64,000 nt of DNA from Homalodisca vitripennis (lineage: Eukaryota > Arthropoda > Insecta > Hemiptera > Cicadellidae), in NCBI RefSeq assembly GCF_021130785.1, contig NC_060212.1, positions 147,895,501 through 147,959,500 of the forward strand, given 5' to 3'. The first letter of the stretch is position 1. Every line of letters starts with the position of its first letter. The notes below the pieces were generated by a model. The model did not search any database. It saw only the letters and a list, made by a program, of their open reading frames with translations, and had not been told where the DNA came from. Position numbers and translations under genes: made by a program. This document shows positions 1-12,941 of this stretch, piece by piece.

Positions 1-739
1 GTGTTTAAACATCTAGTATTGTTTCGCTCGAACCATTAACCATAGTTTCGAGCCAGTGATTAGTAATTACTAACTAATAGTTTTGATTTCAAATTGTTGA
101 AATATTTTTAGGTTTCTTGGCTATAATAATAACTAACCATGAATTAATTGTAACGCATTTTCATTATGTGTCATTTTGACTTTGTCTACTTATGATTTAT
201 TTCTCAAATTCAATTATTCATGGACTGGTAGACTCCCAGTCTCTTATTTCTGTGACATCTGAGTCACCGGACACAAATCCTGTATATTGTAGTCAGAGGC
301 GTGGGAGAGCTGTTGCATAGATTGGCTACCATTAGAGATACAATCTAGGGCCGTTTAGTTTATAGAATTGCCACCAGGTGCCGTTAGTGCGCTCGGGATC
401 AAGCCGTTCACTGCTCCATCTAATAAGCCTCTTAATTATTGCCTTCTTCAGTCTCGAAGGTTCCGCTGTGAATTAAACCAAGCCACTCTGTGATCTAATT
501 TGGCAAATTGAATTGATTCAATATTGTTTCTTAGTAATTTTAAATAGTGTATTCAGGTCCTTCGTATATTATTTATTTTTGATAAATCTAAAATTACTAC
601 CGGAAATGTTAGTTAAATGAACTATGCATTACACCGTCTGATGGTCCGTGATAATAAAAATAATCATATTCTGAAGTTTCGGCAATTATTTCACTAATAC
701 GCTTTTGATATGTAAGTCAAAATTTAAAAAGAGCCATTG
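1..739. other. No recognisable gene
   Basis: AT-rich DNA with a slightly more GC-balanced patch around 270-440. The open frame at 737-922 has no recognisable family features and overlaps the start of a repeat. I see no RNA gene, transposon end or coding pattern here. Confidence 0.5.
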
Positions 740-3640
740 AACTTCATCTGGTTTAACTTCAAATTCGTTCTGAAGTGTACCCAAGGGCAGTTATTGAGTG
801 TTTGTTGCATGAAACTTGAAAATCCATGTATCCTGCACGTATTCTGGCTAGAAAAGTTTGCCAGAATATTTAAGAATTCGGGAAAAATATTTAAAATACT
901 CACAATACGTAATCCAAAGTGAACTGATAATTAGCAGTTGTTGAGACTTTCACTAGAAGTTCACCAAAGAGGCAGAAACATTTGTTTACATTTAAATTTT
1001 AGAAATGTTTTACATCACAGTAGTTAATTAGTAGTGTGATGCAAATTGCAAAAACAGAGATACTATCTATATTTTGATTTTTACTGGACCAATGATGAAT
1101 AAAACATGTAATGTAATAGAAATATTCTTTCAATGTTGTTATAAAGCCTATCTGAAGCTACGAAGCTGTGAATGTTTTGGACGTAAGGTAAATGAAACCG
1201 AACCCTAAAAGTCTAGTCAGTTACAGCGTCAGACTTTGGTCTCTGTACTAAGAGGAAAGTGAATTGAAGCTGAAATGGACAAACACTTTAAAATCAGTCA
1301 CTACTCAAAATTAGTAACTATGTCTGTTGGCTTAAAATGACACTATTAAGTGTTCGGGAAAAGTCGTATGCATTTGAATCAACTAGGGTAAATTGACTAA
1401 ACAAAACGCAATCACTCCTTCGCTTGAACGAAGTATTTTAGCTTTTAAAATTCTGGCCTTTACAGTGCTCTGGGGAAGTAATGAAACAAAGTTGAAAGCG
1501 AGGTCTTTGTTAAATGCTCTCATTTTAAATCTGACACTAAGAGGACTTTTATATTTATAAGCCTTTCGAACTGATAATCAGCTCTGAGCAGTTAAAAGAA
1601 ACAATGATTATTGTGTTTCAACAAAAACAACCATGGCCTTTAATTTGAAAATGATTAACAGCCGTAACAAAGTTACTGGTTCAATATTTTTTCCACCTTA
1701 ATTTACTTCAATTTTAAATAGCTGCACACACCAAATAACTATTGTAATACAGTTTTGAGAAAGTATTGAAGGAAAACCATTTTAAGTAGTATTCTGAGAT
1801 AACTGAGGATGATACGGAATGATATTCTCTTCTTGTTTGGAATCAATAGATTTATTATTGAATTTATAAGGTTAGTGATACCTCACAAATTACTATGCAG
1901 TTACTAAGAGGTAAGTGTATCAGATAAATTAATATAAAAATAGTCCTAACAGTTATATTTTACTTCATATACCAGTTAGTTGATCTGTAAAATTAGAGCG
2001 GAACCAGTATCTACACTACTACGAATGTTAAGTTAAGCTCCAGCTCACCTACCTCTTATGTGCAGCATCTAAACTATGATACTTTCTCAGTATTAACTCC
2101 TGATATCTGAAGTTACTTTTATCTGAAGGGATCCACAAATAGTCGGAGACAAAGAAAAAAGGTCATAACGAACGCTTTGCATCGTTTCAAAATCAGAGAC
2201 ACCTAGACTAAAAATTGCAGTGTAATATAGGTGAAAAGTGTTCTCATTGTCTCATCATTGAACAATTGTTAACTAATGTTATAGATAAATGACTTGTTGA
2301 ACTATGATGAGATTTAGTTTAACAGAGATATTGGGCTGGAACCATATCTATTTAATATGTTTGTTTGTACTTTTATACAAATTACACATTAATGGAAAGG
2401 TTGTCCATTTATTTTTCATTGTTTTCCAAAGTAATGAGTACTAATGTCTTTTATTTTCAGTTAAACATCGAATTCAAGAAATAACCTATAATAATAGTCT
2501 GCAGTTATTTTAAAGACGTATAATTTATTTATTTACTTCAATTATAAAATTATAAATTTAAACACCTACGTTTATGACCATGTTATTATATGTCACATAA
2601 TACTGTGTCATACGATTGGTTGCAGTTACTGTAAGCAATATTTTTTCTTCGATTTTCTCGTTGGCATTAAAGTTACCCTTGTGACTAATATAAAGTTTAC
2701 ACTGAAAGTCAGCCCTATGTGGCATACACCGTCATCAAAATCTGTGTCAACTATATAAAAATGAGGCCTCACTAAAAATTTCAATTAACATGTAACTGTT
2801 TTTGTGATATCATTTGGAAAGGCAGAAAAAAAGAGAGTCGGACATTAAAAAAATCTGTACAGCCCTCGAGTGGTAGACTTCGTTAAGACCAATATATATG
2901 TAACTTGATAAAGACAATATAATTTTCTAGTTAGATCGCAAAAATAAAAATGGCAATTATTCATTGCCTTTCTTAGCGAAAAAACAAAAAATGTTTCACC
3001 TAGTAACCAGCAGTTCAAGAATAACTGCTTTTCTTTTTTTATTTCTTAAAGAGAAGTGCAATGACGAACTAGGATATTAATAACTTTTTTACTTTAACAT
3101 AGCATGTTTTATAATTATTAATTGTAATAATAATTGTTTCTTTTTTCATTTAAAATTATTAACTGTATTGATGAATGGCCTTAACCTTTATCACGTACAC
3201 CTAACATACCTTTCGTACCTATAATAGTTATTTTACTGTATCATTCAAAGTTATTGTTTTAACCTAAATACTATAAAAAGTTATTGGTATAAATGTGACC
3301 TAGTCCCAGCATTACACTGTAATGAGTTTTTGAGTTTAATTTAATTCGAGTTTAAATTTAACTTTGCCCTTTGGTTCGACTAAACTTTTAAATCAAAACT
3401 TTACGAAACTCAATTCGTTACAGAATTCGTTATGAAATATAAATCAAAATAACTGAAATGGAGAATTTTCAAGCCACAGACGCAACTGTAGACATGTTAT
3501 AATAACTATAATGCTCAATAGCTCGAATAATTATTCAGTTTCAAAGTAGACAACGGGGGAATCTATTTCCATTTTAGTGGATATTTAGAAACATTGCACG
3601 TGCTGTCTACTAATAAACGGTTCTTGTATTTTTTTAGGTT
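740..3640 (+). repeat. Dispersed repeat family X, copy A
   Basis: This stretch matches three other places in the window. The part near 740-1400 matches copy B (about 17420-18110). The block at 1415-1615 is the best conserved core, shared with copies B (18150-18350), C (29150-29400, minus strand) and D (62040-62250). The tail at 3320-3640 matches the end of copy C (27180-27430, minus) and of D (63890-64000). No transposase, reverse transcriptase or integrase frame is visible. It could be a non-autonomous transposon, a dead element or a segmental duplication. Boundaries are approximate because they come from reading only. Confidence 0.6.
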
Positions 3641-3723
3641 TCATGAAGTTTATTTATCTTTAGGAGTTTATGTTGTAGAACTATATACTTAAATTAAAAT
3701 TAATAAAGTAATAGTTCGATAAT

Positions 3724-3732
3724 CTATATATA

Positions 3733-3775
<43 letters not shown>

Positions 3776-3801
3776 TATATAAATATACATATATATATAT
3801 A
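3724..3801. repeat. TA-dinucleotide microsatellite
   Basis: A long TA run with a few interruptions, including AAATATATAT units in its second half. It directly precedes a Helitron-like fragment and may be part of that element. Confidence 0.9.
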
Positions 3802-4280
3802 AAGAATTGTGTATTTGTCCTTTAAAGACTCAGAAACTATTTGACCGATCATTATGAAAATTTGTATGTGTATGTATTTTTCCACGTAGAAGGTTTATAT
3901 GCTATGCCCATTGATGTAACTCACCACCAGGAGGCGCTGCAAAATACATAAGTTATCAAAGCGCCTGCACATTGTAAACTACATTTACGAGATTGTTGTG
4001 TATAATAACCACACACTATGTGAGGGCGCTAAGTTTTTATGGATATTTCTCTTTCAAATGAATTTCTGTTTGGCCTTATAGCTTGAATGTTAGACCACTT
4101 TATTATTAAGTACATGTACGTGTACAATGGCTATAAACATATACTTTTGGCAGATTTTCTTGATAGTGTCAACAAGGTAAACTCTACATCGGCGTTGACA
4201 ATATAATTCACTTGAACCAGAAGTGCTCATACACGAGCAAAGCTTACAAAAAGCGTGCGAAGCGGCGGGGTACAGCTATT
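3802..4280 (+). mobile_element. Helitron-like non-autonomous fragment
   Basis: The left part resembles a module common in insect non-autonomous elements: a 'gactcagaaactatttgacc' type start followed by a short T-rich stretch. The right end, near 4250-4280, reads GTGCGAAGCGGCGGGGTACAG then CTATT. This resembles a Helitron 3' end (short hairpin, then CTAGT), with a degraded hairpin and final motif. No Rep/helicase coding is present. The 5' TC end was not found. An alternative is an unrelated short repeat with a similar tail. Confidence 0.4.
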
Positions 4281-7200
4281 AAACTATAAAATAACAGGAA
4301 ACATTAGAGTTAAAGTAAATTTAGAAGGAAACTTCAATAATCGTAATATAATACGCTATAAAAATAATAGTAACTATTAAATTGAAGTTAATATTAAATG
4401 TTTATTATATGACTATCCATTAGCATCGAAAATAAAGCTTATTTTGGTTCTAGTTCAATAATTTTACTCTGCAAATTATGGCCTTCAAAACTATTTAGGA
4501 TGTACAACCAAAGCGCATTACGATTCCAGTTTGTTAAGTAACTGAACATATTTACGACAGGATAGTAACTAATATGCCCTAACGTATTACATAAGTTGCA
4601 ATGAGTTAACGGGAATAATTCTAAGTAAACTCAATTAGGTATAAAATCATTTGTTCATGTTGTTGACTTTTGTGTTAAGTCATTGAGAACGTAGCAAAGG
4701 TAATAGTAATACAAAATATCAAAAATGTTCTGAGATAATTTTATACCCTACTGGTAGTTATAAAATACGATAATATTGGCACAGTTGGCTCACTTGGCTG
4801 GTATGTTTTCTAGTAATCCTGTAACTGCGCAGTAACTATTCATAAGTATCATGCATGAATGTTTCCAAAATTGAATCTAGTTTTTTTGGCTTATACACAC
4901 TACATTGTATAAATTATAGCTGTATAATCAATCGTTATAATTTTGGGTCAATTGAAGATTTACATAATTTATGATAGGTTAGTTTTTAATTAAGATTGTG
5001 GGGAAGTTGTGGTATTTTAAACTACACATAATTGTTTGGTGCGTCAAAACTAATCAACATTGTGATGTTTAGTTTTCATGTGTATCAATTTCATGGCTTT
5101 CAAAACAAACGACGCTTAAAATTTTATTTACCTACTTTTATTTGGTGTATGCAATTTTACGAGAGATACGTAATGATCACTTTAATGCACGTGTTCAGGT
5201 CAAGAAAGTGCCGTTTAATAAACGGGATCCGGGAGCTGGTATCTCTGTGTCAGATCTTGACTCTGTTAATATGAATATATGATATAGAGAGTATTGCTAT
5301 GAAGGGAGACAGTTTCAATCTCAATGAGACAAGGAAACATTGGCGAGGATCAAGTTTCCTCCAGGATTTGCCGGATGTTGAGAGACTTCCTGGACAAATG
5401 TGATGCGATTTGAAACGGCTTAAACTGTCTTCAAAGTAAATTGGATTGCTTTTATTTGTCAGGTTTCCCACAACAGCTCACATCAGTTACGATACGACAA
5501 ATCCAGAGTATATTAGGGTTTCATTTCATGCAAATCCTTTTAAACATTTGTAAACACAAAAATATGCTGTTATAATCAATACTGTGTATTTTATTAGCCT
5601 AATGTTTTGGAAACGCTTCACTCTTTTTTAAATGAATATAAGTGGTTAGATAAGTGTTTGAAAGTATGCTATCAATAAAACGATGTATAAGAACGTCAAA
5701 CGTTTTAACTACCCGTTTCTTAGCCCTGAAGTGTATGCTGTTTCGTGCACATAAAATAAATATCATATCGCTTAGAGAATGTAACCTCAGTCAAATTTAC
5801 ATCTCTGTTTATAATATTACCTTTGATTTTATTACACAAACTATTAGACTATATATTATTGTAACACGATACTTGTTTTAATATCAGTTCTACTTCTTAA
5901 ATTAATTTTCACAATAATAATAAAATTCTTTTTAATGTTAGCTTTGGAAAGAGTGTACTTTACTTCCATCTTAAAGTATTTTACCTTCGTCAAAGTTATA
6001 CTTTGTATAATTCATGCTTTATTACTCTTTTACTTACTTTGTCCATAGGCATTCAAATATTTAAGATGTGTTGTAAATATTAGGTAAGATCGCTTCCTCC
6101 ACACTAATAACTTAATGATTATTCTCTCCTGAAGTAGTAGGTCTCGTCATGAGATATGGGCATGTTAGGAAGCATCTTCATTGAATAAGCATTTTTAGAG
6201 ATGACCCGCTCTGTATATTGTGTAATAAATAGGAAGAAAGTGATCAAAATCTGTTTTTTTCACTATCTTGCGATAGTATGGAAGCTTTACCACATCTTTG
6301 GAACTGTGGATAAAGGTCATCATTTCCTCAGAAGGAACTTATCAGTAGTTTTTGTGTTTTTAAACTGCTGTAATTGTCAAATGATAGGCCTCACAGTTCA
6401 CTTATGTGGCTTCAGTACATAGCAATAGATCGTCCCTTAGAATATGAAGAGAATCTACTCCACGTATACTTGTAACTAGCTGAATGAACGTAAATATTAA
6501 TGCCATGAATTTGAAACATTTAAACGCTATCCGAAGATTTTTAAATGAGGGTTGACATCTGATTAAGTCCAATGTGTGACCTAAAATATAATCATTATGA
6601 TACTGACGTAAATAAACAATAATGAAATAAACTCTTTAAAGTTAATTAGAAAAATAACACTGCTTAAGTAAGGAATTGGCAGTTAATCATAATATAACTT
6701 TCTTATAACGACTAATATGGTGTAAGCAACCATTAAATTATCTTAATATTAAAATATTTTTGATTTTTTAAATATTTCTACCAAAATATGCTACTATGTA
6801 GTTGAAATTGTCTTTATATATAGTACCTAATGTTCAGACTTAAAAATAAATGTTCTGCTCATTAAACTCCATTCTAAAGTAAATATAATTTATAAATCCT
6901 TTCCAGTCTTATAATTCCTTTAGTTCGCTTAATCAATCTATATGTTTTTATTCACAACATATATCGAAGAAAAGACCATGGAAAGAAAAAAGAGGATGAA
7001 ATACTCAACATAAAATGAACAACATTATCCTGTTCCACTACCAAATTTGACCCACTGAGATCCTGAACTGGAACTTTATATGACGTTTTATAAGCTATGA
7101 CGTATGAACAAATGCGTTAGGATATAATAACACAATGCCTAAATAAGAATTCTAAACAGTACACCTGAGGTGAGCTGAGTCGTTAACCACTCAGATATCA

Positions 7201-7475
7201 CAGAGATCTCAATCTTAATATATAACTGCTTTGGTAAATTTCAACTTGTCATTTCTATATGTTTAAGGCTGAAACACACAACAGAGTTCTAAGACAGCTG
7301 TCATAATATATTGATTCTTATATTACTGCTTGGCTTAGCTCTATCACTCGATGAGATGGAAAATTTATTTTATCTGCCTGTGTAACTGTCCCTCTCTATC
7401 CACCCGATGTCTAAAATTCATATTATAAGTAATGAGTTAGATTATGGTGCATGCCATTCTATGGATTTTGCTTGT
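4281..7475. other. No recognisable gene
   Basis: AT-rich sequence with several short open frames (for example 5032-5274, 5654-5881 and 6201-6422). None shows a recognisable domain, coding-like composition or splice-signal pattern. I see no RNA gene or transposon end. The last bases before the LINE form its probable target duplication. Confidence 0.5.
7464..7475. repeat. Target-site duplication, left copy
   Basis: GATTTTGCTTGT here recurs as GATTTGCTTGT at 9159-9169, just after the LINE tail, with one T fewer. The similarity extends a few bases further left (TCTATG here, TCTATA there), although that part overlaps the tail on the right side. This places the 5' truncation point of the LINE at about 7476. 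Confidence 0.7.
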
Positions 7476-9045
7476 CGTTAACATTAGATTTTGCCAAACA
7501 AACTGTGATGAAATTGGCAAAAATTATCAATGGACTAAAACAAAAGTCCTCAGCAGGAGAAGATGATTTTTCATCAAAATTGGTTAAATATTGCAAAAAT
7601 GAAATTCTCATCCCACTAACAAATTTAATTAATAAATCTCTTTCCCAAGGAATATTTCCAAATTGTTTAAAAACTTCAAAAATATATCCTAAATATAAAG
7701 ACGGTCAAACGAATGAAACCATGCAACTACCGCCCCATTTCACTAATATCAACCTTCTCAAAGATTCTAGAACGTGTCATCTTGAAAAGACTTCTAAGCC
7801 ACCTGAATCAAAATGAACTTCTTACTCCAAGACAGCATGGCTTCAAGAAGAATAAATCAACAACCACAGCAATAACTCAGCTAGTTGAATCTATTATCGA
7901 CAAACTAGAAGAAGGTTGTATAGCCACAAGTATCTTCCTAGACTTCAGTAAGGCCTTTGACTGCCTAGAGCATGGCTTAGTAATTAAAAAACTCAGATCA
8001 TTAGGAATTGAAGACAAAGAGGCAGACTGGTTCAAAAGCTACTTGAGCAACAGGAAACAACTCGTAGAGCTTACATCATCAAGCAACGGAATAATTCACA
8101 AAATAAAGTCGGAAACTATTACCAGTAACAAGAGGCGTACCTCAAGGATCTGTGCTTGGTCCAGTGCTTTACACTCTTTTGACAAATGACTTCCCACAAT
8201 ATCTGGAGAAATACTGCAAGGTTGTGATGTATGCTGATGACACTGCCCTTATTATTACTGAGAAAGACAAAGAACAACTTGACATCAATTCGTATATAGC
8301 TTTTGATATGGCAAAGCAATACTGCCATATCAATTATCTGGTACTAAATGAGAAGAAAACACAGCAGCTAATTTTCACTGCCTCCCGAAACCATCACAGG
8401 GGTCTCCCAGAGCTAGAGGTAACAACATCAACAAAATACCTAGGTCTGACTCTAGACAACAAACTATCCTGGGAGCCTCATGTGGATAAACTCTGCAAAA
8501 AACTTAGCTCCTGCCTTTATGTAGTACGACGAATTAAACAAATTAGCAATATAGATATGGGTAAATCAGCCTACCATTCTCTCTTTGAGTCCCACCTTAG
8601 ATATGGATTAATTGTATGGGGAAGTACAACAGCAACAAATTTACAAAGAGTATTAGTAATACAAAAGAGAACCATCAGAGCTCTTACTGGACTGAGACCA
8701 CGAGACAGTTGCAGGGAAGCCTTCAGAGAACTGAGGATTTTAACAGTAGTAGCTCTTTATATAATTGATACTATTTTGCACTCTGTAACAACTGGACAGA
8801 CTAGAACTGGAGATCATCACAGCTACAACACAAGAAATAGACACCACTTTGCTCTTGAAACACACCACCTAAGTTTATATGAGAGGAAACCATCATACAA
8901 AGGAGCAATATATTTCAACATTCTACCAGACTCACTGAAGAAAACACCAGCCAAACACCTGAAGAACTCACTCAAAAGTTGGTTTCTCCAGCAACCCTTC
9001 TACACTATTCCAGAGTTCATAAACTGGAAATCAATTGCATCATGA
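7476..9045 (+). pseudogene. LINE reverse transcriptase, frameshifted
   Basis: The enzyme copies element RNA into DNA at a nicked chromosomal site. The reading runs through three frames: up to about 7710, then about 7713-8110, then about 8131-9045. Visible RT landmarks, in order, are a PCNYRPISL block (about 7719), LDFSKAFDC with the first catalytic Asp (codon 7941-7943), RGVPQGSVLGP (from 8131), and the YADD catalytic motif (8230-8241). A C-terminal region with LRYGLIVWG follows, and the stop is at 9043-9045. The two breaks, near 7710 and 8110-8130, behave as small indels; I saw no in-frame nonsense codons in the retained parts. An ATG at 7451 lies upstream of the insertion point and belongs to flanking DNA, so it is not a native start. 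It is inactive as it stands. Confidence 0.9.
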
Positions 9046-9158
9046 ACTGATATTTTTAATTTTATGTTCTGTATGTCCTTTATTGTATTGACAAAAATTC
9101 TAAACTCAACGTTTATGAATAAAGAATATTGTCTATTGTCTATTGTCTATTGTCTATA
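7476..9158 (+). mobile_element. 5'-truncated LINE (CR1/Jockey-like)
   Basis: A non-LTR retrotransposon copy that has lost its endonuclease and the start of its reverse transcriptase. It retains the RT core, the C-terminal region, a short 3' UTR, an AATAAA at 9118-9123 and a tail of four ATTGTCT units at 9128-9155. A tail of short tandem units rather than poly-A fits the CR1/L2/Daphne/Jockey-type LINEs. No RNase H domain is visible after the RT. Near-matching 11-12 bp repeats flank it, as expected for target-primed reverse transcription. The exact clade cannot be fixed by eye. Confidence 0.85.
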
Positions 9159-9169
9159 GATTTGCTTGT
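9118..9169 (+). terminator. LINE 3' end: poly-A signal, ATTGTCT tail, duplication
   Basis: AATAAA at 9118-9123 is followed by four perfect ATTGTCT units (9128-9155), then the right-hand target duplication GATTTGCTTGT at 9159-9169. Tandem units of this kind arise by slippage of the RT at priming. Confidence 0.75.
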
Positions 9170-12100
9170 AAACAAGCCTATTAAAGACAAATGACATGTT
9201 AACATGTGACATGTTAACACGTTTAACTTATATTCATACGTAAAAATACATAAAAGATTTGATTTCAGTTCACTGTTGCGTAGCCCAATGGAAATTTTAT
9301 TACTTAAATACTGCTATAAATTCTAATTAAATGAACAACATCATATGCTACACCATCTCGCGAATTATATTATCTTGCCATTGAATTGGCTGAGCATCAT
9401 TGAAGACTCAGTAACCTATAACTCAGTTTCTTTACTTTACAATGCCTATTTGTGAGTACCTATTATGTGTCTTTCTATCTGCCAAATGAGAAATAGACTT
9501 GCAATTTCCCATGCAAACTGAGCTAAGCTAGTACGCAAAACGTGGTGTGCATACTCCTACCTTACTGTTAAAGAGATCTTCCAATCCAAACGTGATATTT
9601 TACATAGAATATTATAGTATAGTTGAAATGAAGAGTCTAAGGCTATGTATAAAAACTAATAAACTAAAATTGAAAATAAAATACATAATATACTACTAAT
9701 ATAACCCTCATTTTACGAGTATTTCGAACATATACGATAGCACACTTATTACTATTGCAGAATATTTTTCTAACGTAATATTCATTTAAACCATGGTAAC
9801 TTAAATCTATTTGAGTGTAAATACACTAAGAGTGGATTTTATTTTTTTTATACAAACAATATTCGTTAACTTATGGGCTTATGTTAGATTCCTAAAAATG
9901 TCAGTTCTTTATTTTTAATTATTATAGGATTAGGTTTACGCTTTTTACGTATTTTAATTTGTGCTCAGTTGTGGGTAACAGCTTTTACCAATAAATTGCA
10001 TATTTCTAAGAATTTTAAGAGTAAATGATGTTTCAAATCACTTGAAAGATTTATAAAAATTTTAATTTTTTAATATATTGTGAAATCCCATGAAATGTTA
10101 TACAATATATCGTACAAAGTTCAATGGCCGCAATCGTGAAACCATTGTTGTTTGTTTGAGACTATCTAGGTTATATTACTTCTTTTCTCTGATAAATTTT
10201 TTCACATTTTAAAATGTTCCTTCATACCGCTTGCAAGATGAAGAAACATAACAGCTCTATACACAATGTGCTCTTTCTACCAGGTAGCTATACTAAGGTT
10301 GCTATTCCTGATTTTATAACAGTCCATACATTTTTAAAACTAACACAATACTTATTACGTAAATTTAATTTAAAACTTCAATAGTATTATTCCGTCTGCT
10401 GAAGTGATACCTGCATTATAAGGCCAAGCAGAATGCAATATAAGGTTTTACAAGCAATATAAAGGCGTTACGGTTTTAACTAACCACGTTTAAATTGTCA
10501 TATTTGAAGGACTAAGTGAGGACTAAGTACATATATTATAAATGTAATATATATATATATATATATGCACACACATTTAGAGGGATTATTCAATAAATTA
10601 TAATTGGAGTTATTTACAGATTCCAGTCATAGTATTAGTTGTATGATAATACTATTAGTTCCACGATTAGCTCGCAATTTTAATATGAAAACCAGGAACA
10701 CTGTGAACATGTTCTTTTAAAATACTATTCAAAAAATACTGAGAGTTATAGTAACTGACACTTATTCTTAACTCACGACTCATTTTTAGTTTAAGTTTAA
10801 TGATTGGGCTCTGAAATCGATTAGTAGAAACTATTTTGTATAAGTATCTTTTAAATGTCTAGAACTTCCTTTCAATTTTTTATGGTATTTTATTGAATAT
10901 CTCCCAAGATTGTTGTAACAATTGAGCAATCTAGGGCAATGTAAATCCTAAGTCTACAGAGAAACGACATTCGATATGCCTAGCTTTTCAGTTACAACAC
11001 TTATGAAGTCATAAATAATGGAATTTTTACTGTGGTTGAATAAAATCCCAGTGAAAACTTTAAAAAATTATTTAATACGTAACATAAAATTTGTAAAGTT
11101 TTACCAAAGTTCATAAACAAATAGGAAACAACCACTTGGTATAATCTGTTTAAATGTTTATACGTAATTATATTTATTATTCATGACTAGCTGGGCTTAG
11201 GCCAGAGGGCTTTTCGGTGTAGGATTATGCCTATATTTTAGTCCTACCCATGAATGTCCATGTATAATTTCAGCTCAATCAAGCCAGTAATTCTTACGTG
11301 ACAAAGTAACACACTTACACTTTCCATTGAGACACCATTAAATTCTTACATACTAGTTTAAAGTTACCAACCATTATCCAACATTAAACTGGCAGTAAAC
11401 CACTATAGACACATTCAGCTGACAAATGTTTGACAAAGACACAGAAATACGAGTATTTATGTACATAATATTGTTTGCTTTCTAATTTGCAACTTTTATG
11501 TAGTGGTGGTAATGACAATTAAAATTATTCGTAACTGTTACAAATTGAAAACTACATAATTTAATCATTTAAAAAGAAAGTGGAAATTAATAAAACATTA
11601 TTGGATTTTTTACAAATACATAAATCGCTGCTTTAATTGATACATCTTAAATCATTTTCTATTTCAATATATCTTACATACATACATTTTGAAAAATATA
11701 AATTATGGTTTGATTAATCTTCTAATCAAACTATTAACTATTTTGTGCTATCCAAATAAGATAAAACTCTTTTAGTGAGATATAAATTGACACTAGTTCA
11801 TTAATTTTTTTAAATATGAATATTTTTTTAAATTGGGATACAAAACTGTTAAAACATTGTTCTTATACCCAAGGTAAACTCATCAAAAACGTTTTAAAGA
11901 AATCCCTAGGTAAAACTTTATTTCATATCGTCTAATTAAATGGTGTTTTAAAACTTCTAAGAGCATCATTTGCATTTTACATAGTTGCAGGAGCACATTA
12001 AAAGTTTATTGCGGCCAAATAACAACCAAGTAACTGCTCCTTGAATTGCTGGCGTTTGAAAGTATGCGATTAGAGAAGTTTGTGTTCCTTCTTAAGAAAC

Positions 12101-12509
12101 CTCGTTCTTTGAGAAACCGTTTGCTTTTATAAGTAAGGACTACGCATTGTTTTTCTAACCTTTCACATGTTTTAATTATATGTAACATGACTACAATTAA
12201 AATATTCTCACAACTAATTCATGAAAATATCTTGTATGTAAATTTTAATAATATGTTGTAAATTATTAATATAATATGAAATAAATTAAAATAATATTTT
12301 ATAAATTAGATATATTTTAATTCGCATAAATACATTATATATAGTAAAAAACATTTTGATTGCAAATTGTTTATTAATAAATATCTAAATACTTATGTTT
12401 TTATGGGACTCAATGTTTATGCCTGTATATTAATCTGTATGTATATTGAGGTTATATAAAGGACTTGTAAAATGACTTTACTGTAAAACGTATACTTCAG
12501 AAGGTAATT
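9170..12509. other. No recognisable gene
   Basis: AT-rich intergenic-type sequence. A 14-bp palindrome ACATGTTAACATGT lies at 9193-9206, with a near repeat just after it. A short TA microsatellite lies at 10547-10566. The open frame at 12006-12188 (minus) shows no family features. No other structure was recognised. Confidence 0.5.
10547..10566. repeat. TA microsatellite
   Basis: About ten TA/AT units followed by a short CA stretch. Confidence 0.8.
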
Positions 12510-12529
12510 TTAACACGTTAGATGCCAAG
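12510..12529 (+). repeat. PB1 left end: TTAA plus terminal inverted repeat
   Basis: TTAA target followed by CACGTTAGATGCCAAG, pairing with the reverse complement of 15507-15522. Confidence 0.8.
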
Positions 12530-12666
12530 CCTAAATATTCTGTTTTAGCGTTAGAGTGCCAAAATTATCCGTGGCTAAAACTAGGAACTATTCATGTTTT
12601 TTCTGTTAGTTGGTCACTTACCATTGTGATTTGATAATTTTTTTGTATATATAACGTTTTTACATC

Positions 12667-12746
12667 GTCGGTCATTCCTGGCCGACACGATCATTTACAG
12701 TTACATAGTACACTATAAAATATGCCGTCGGTCGTACATGACCGAC
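12667..12746. repeat. PB1 left subterminal palindromes (two)
   Basis: Two 20-bp inverted repeats at 12667-12686 and 12727-12746, both of the form GTCGGTC-N6-GRCCGAC. The second is a perfect 7-bp-arm palindrome and the first has one mismatch. Spacing between starts is 60 bp. The same motif recurs three times at the right end. A role as transposase or host-factor binding sites is inferred. Confidence 0.8.
12714..12720 (+). promoter_or_regulatory. Candidate TATA box of the PB1 transposase
   Basis: TATAAAA lies about 230 bp before the transposase ATG. A start site some 25-30 bp downstream would fall at the end of, or just after, the palindrome at 12727-12746. Assigned from sequence and position only. 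Confidence 0.5.
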
Positions 12747-12941
12747 ACAATATTAGGTGTGGGATATTACGTTTTTGTGGGTTGGTAGTGCAGAATAGCT
12801 CACTGGATTGTACTGCAGCTGTAGTCAGCTGTGTATTACACCACTCTCGGACGACACCTCACTGTACTTTCGCGCCTTTTCCTCATCAACCTGCTATTGT
12901 TTTGAAGCTTTAGCCTAGGAAAGTGGAAGTGCGTTCGTAAA

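Noticed and set aside
7451..7475. ATG at 7451 as start of the LINE protein
   Set aside because: It lies in flanking DNA to the left of the truncation point marked by the target duplication.
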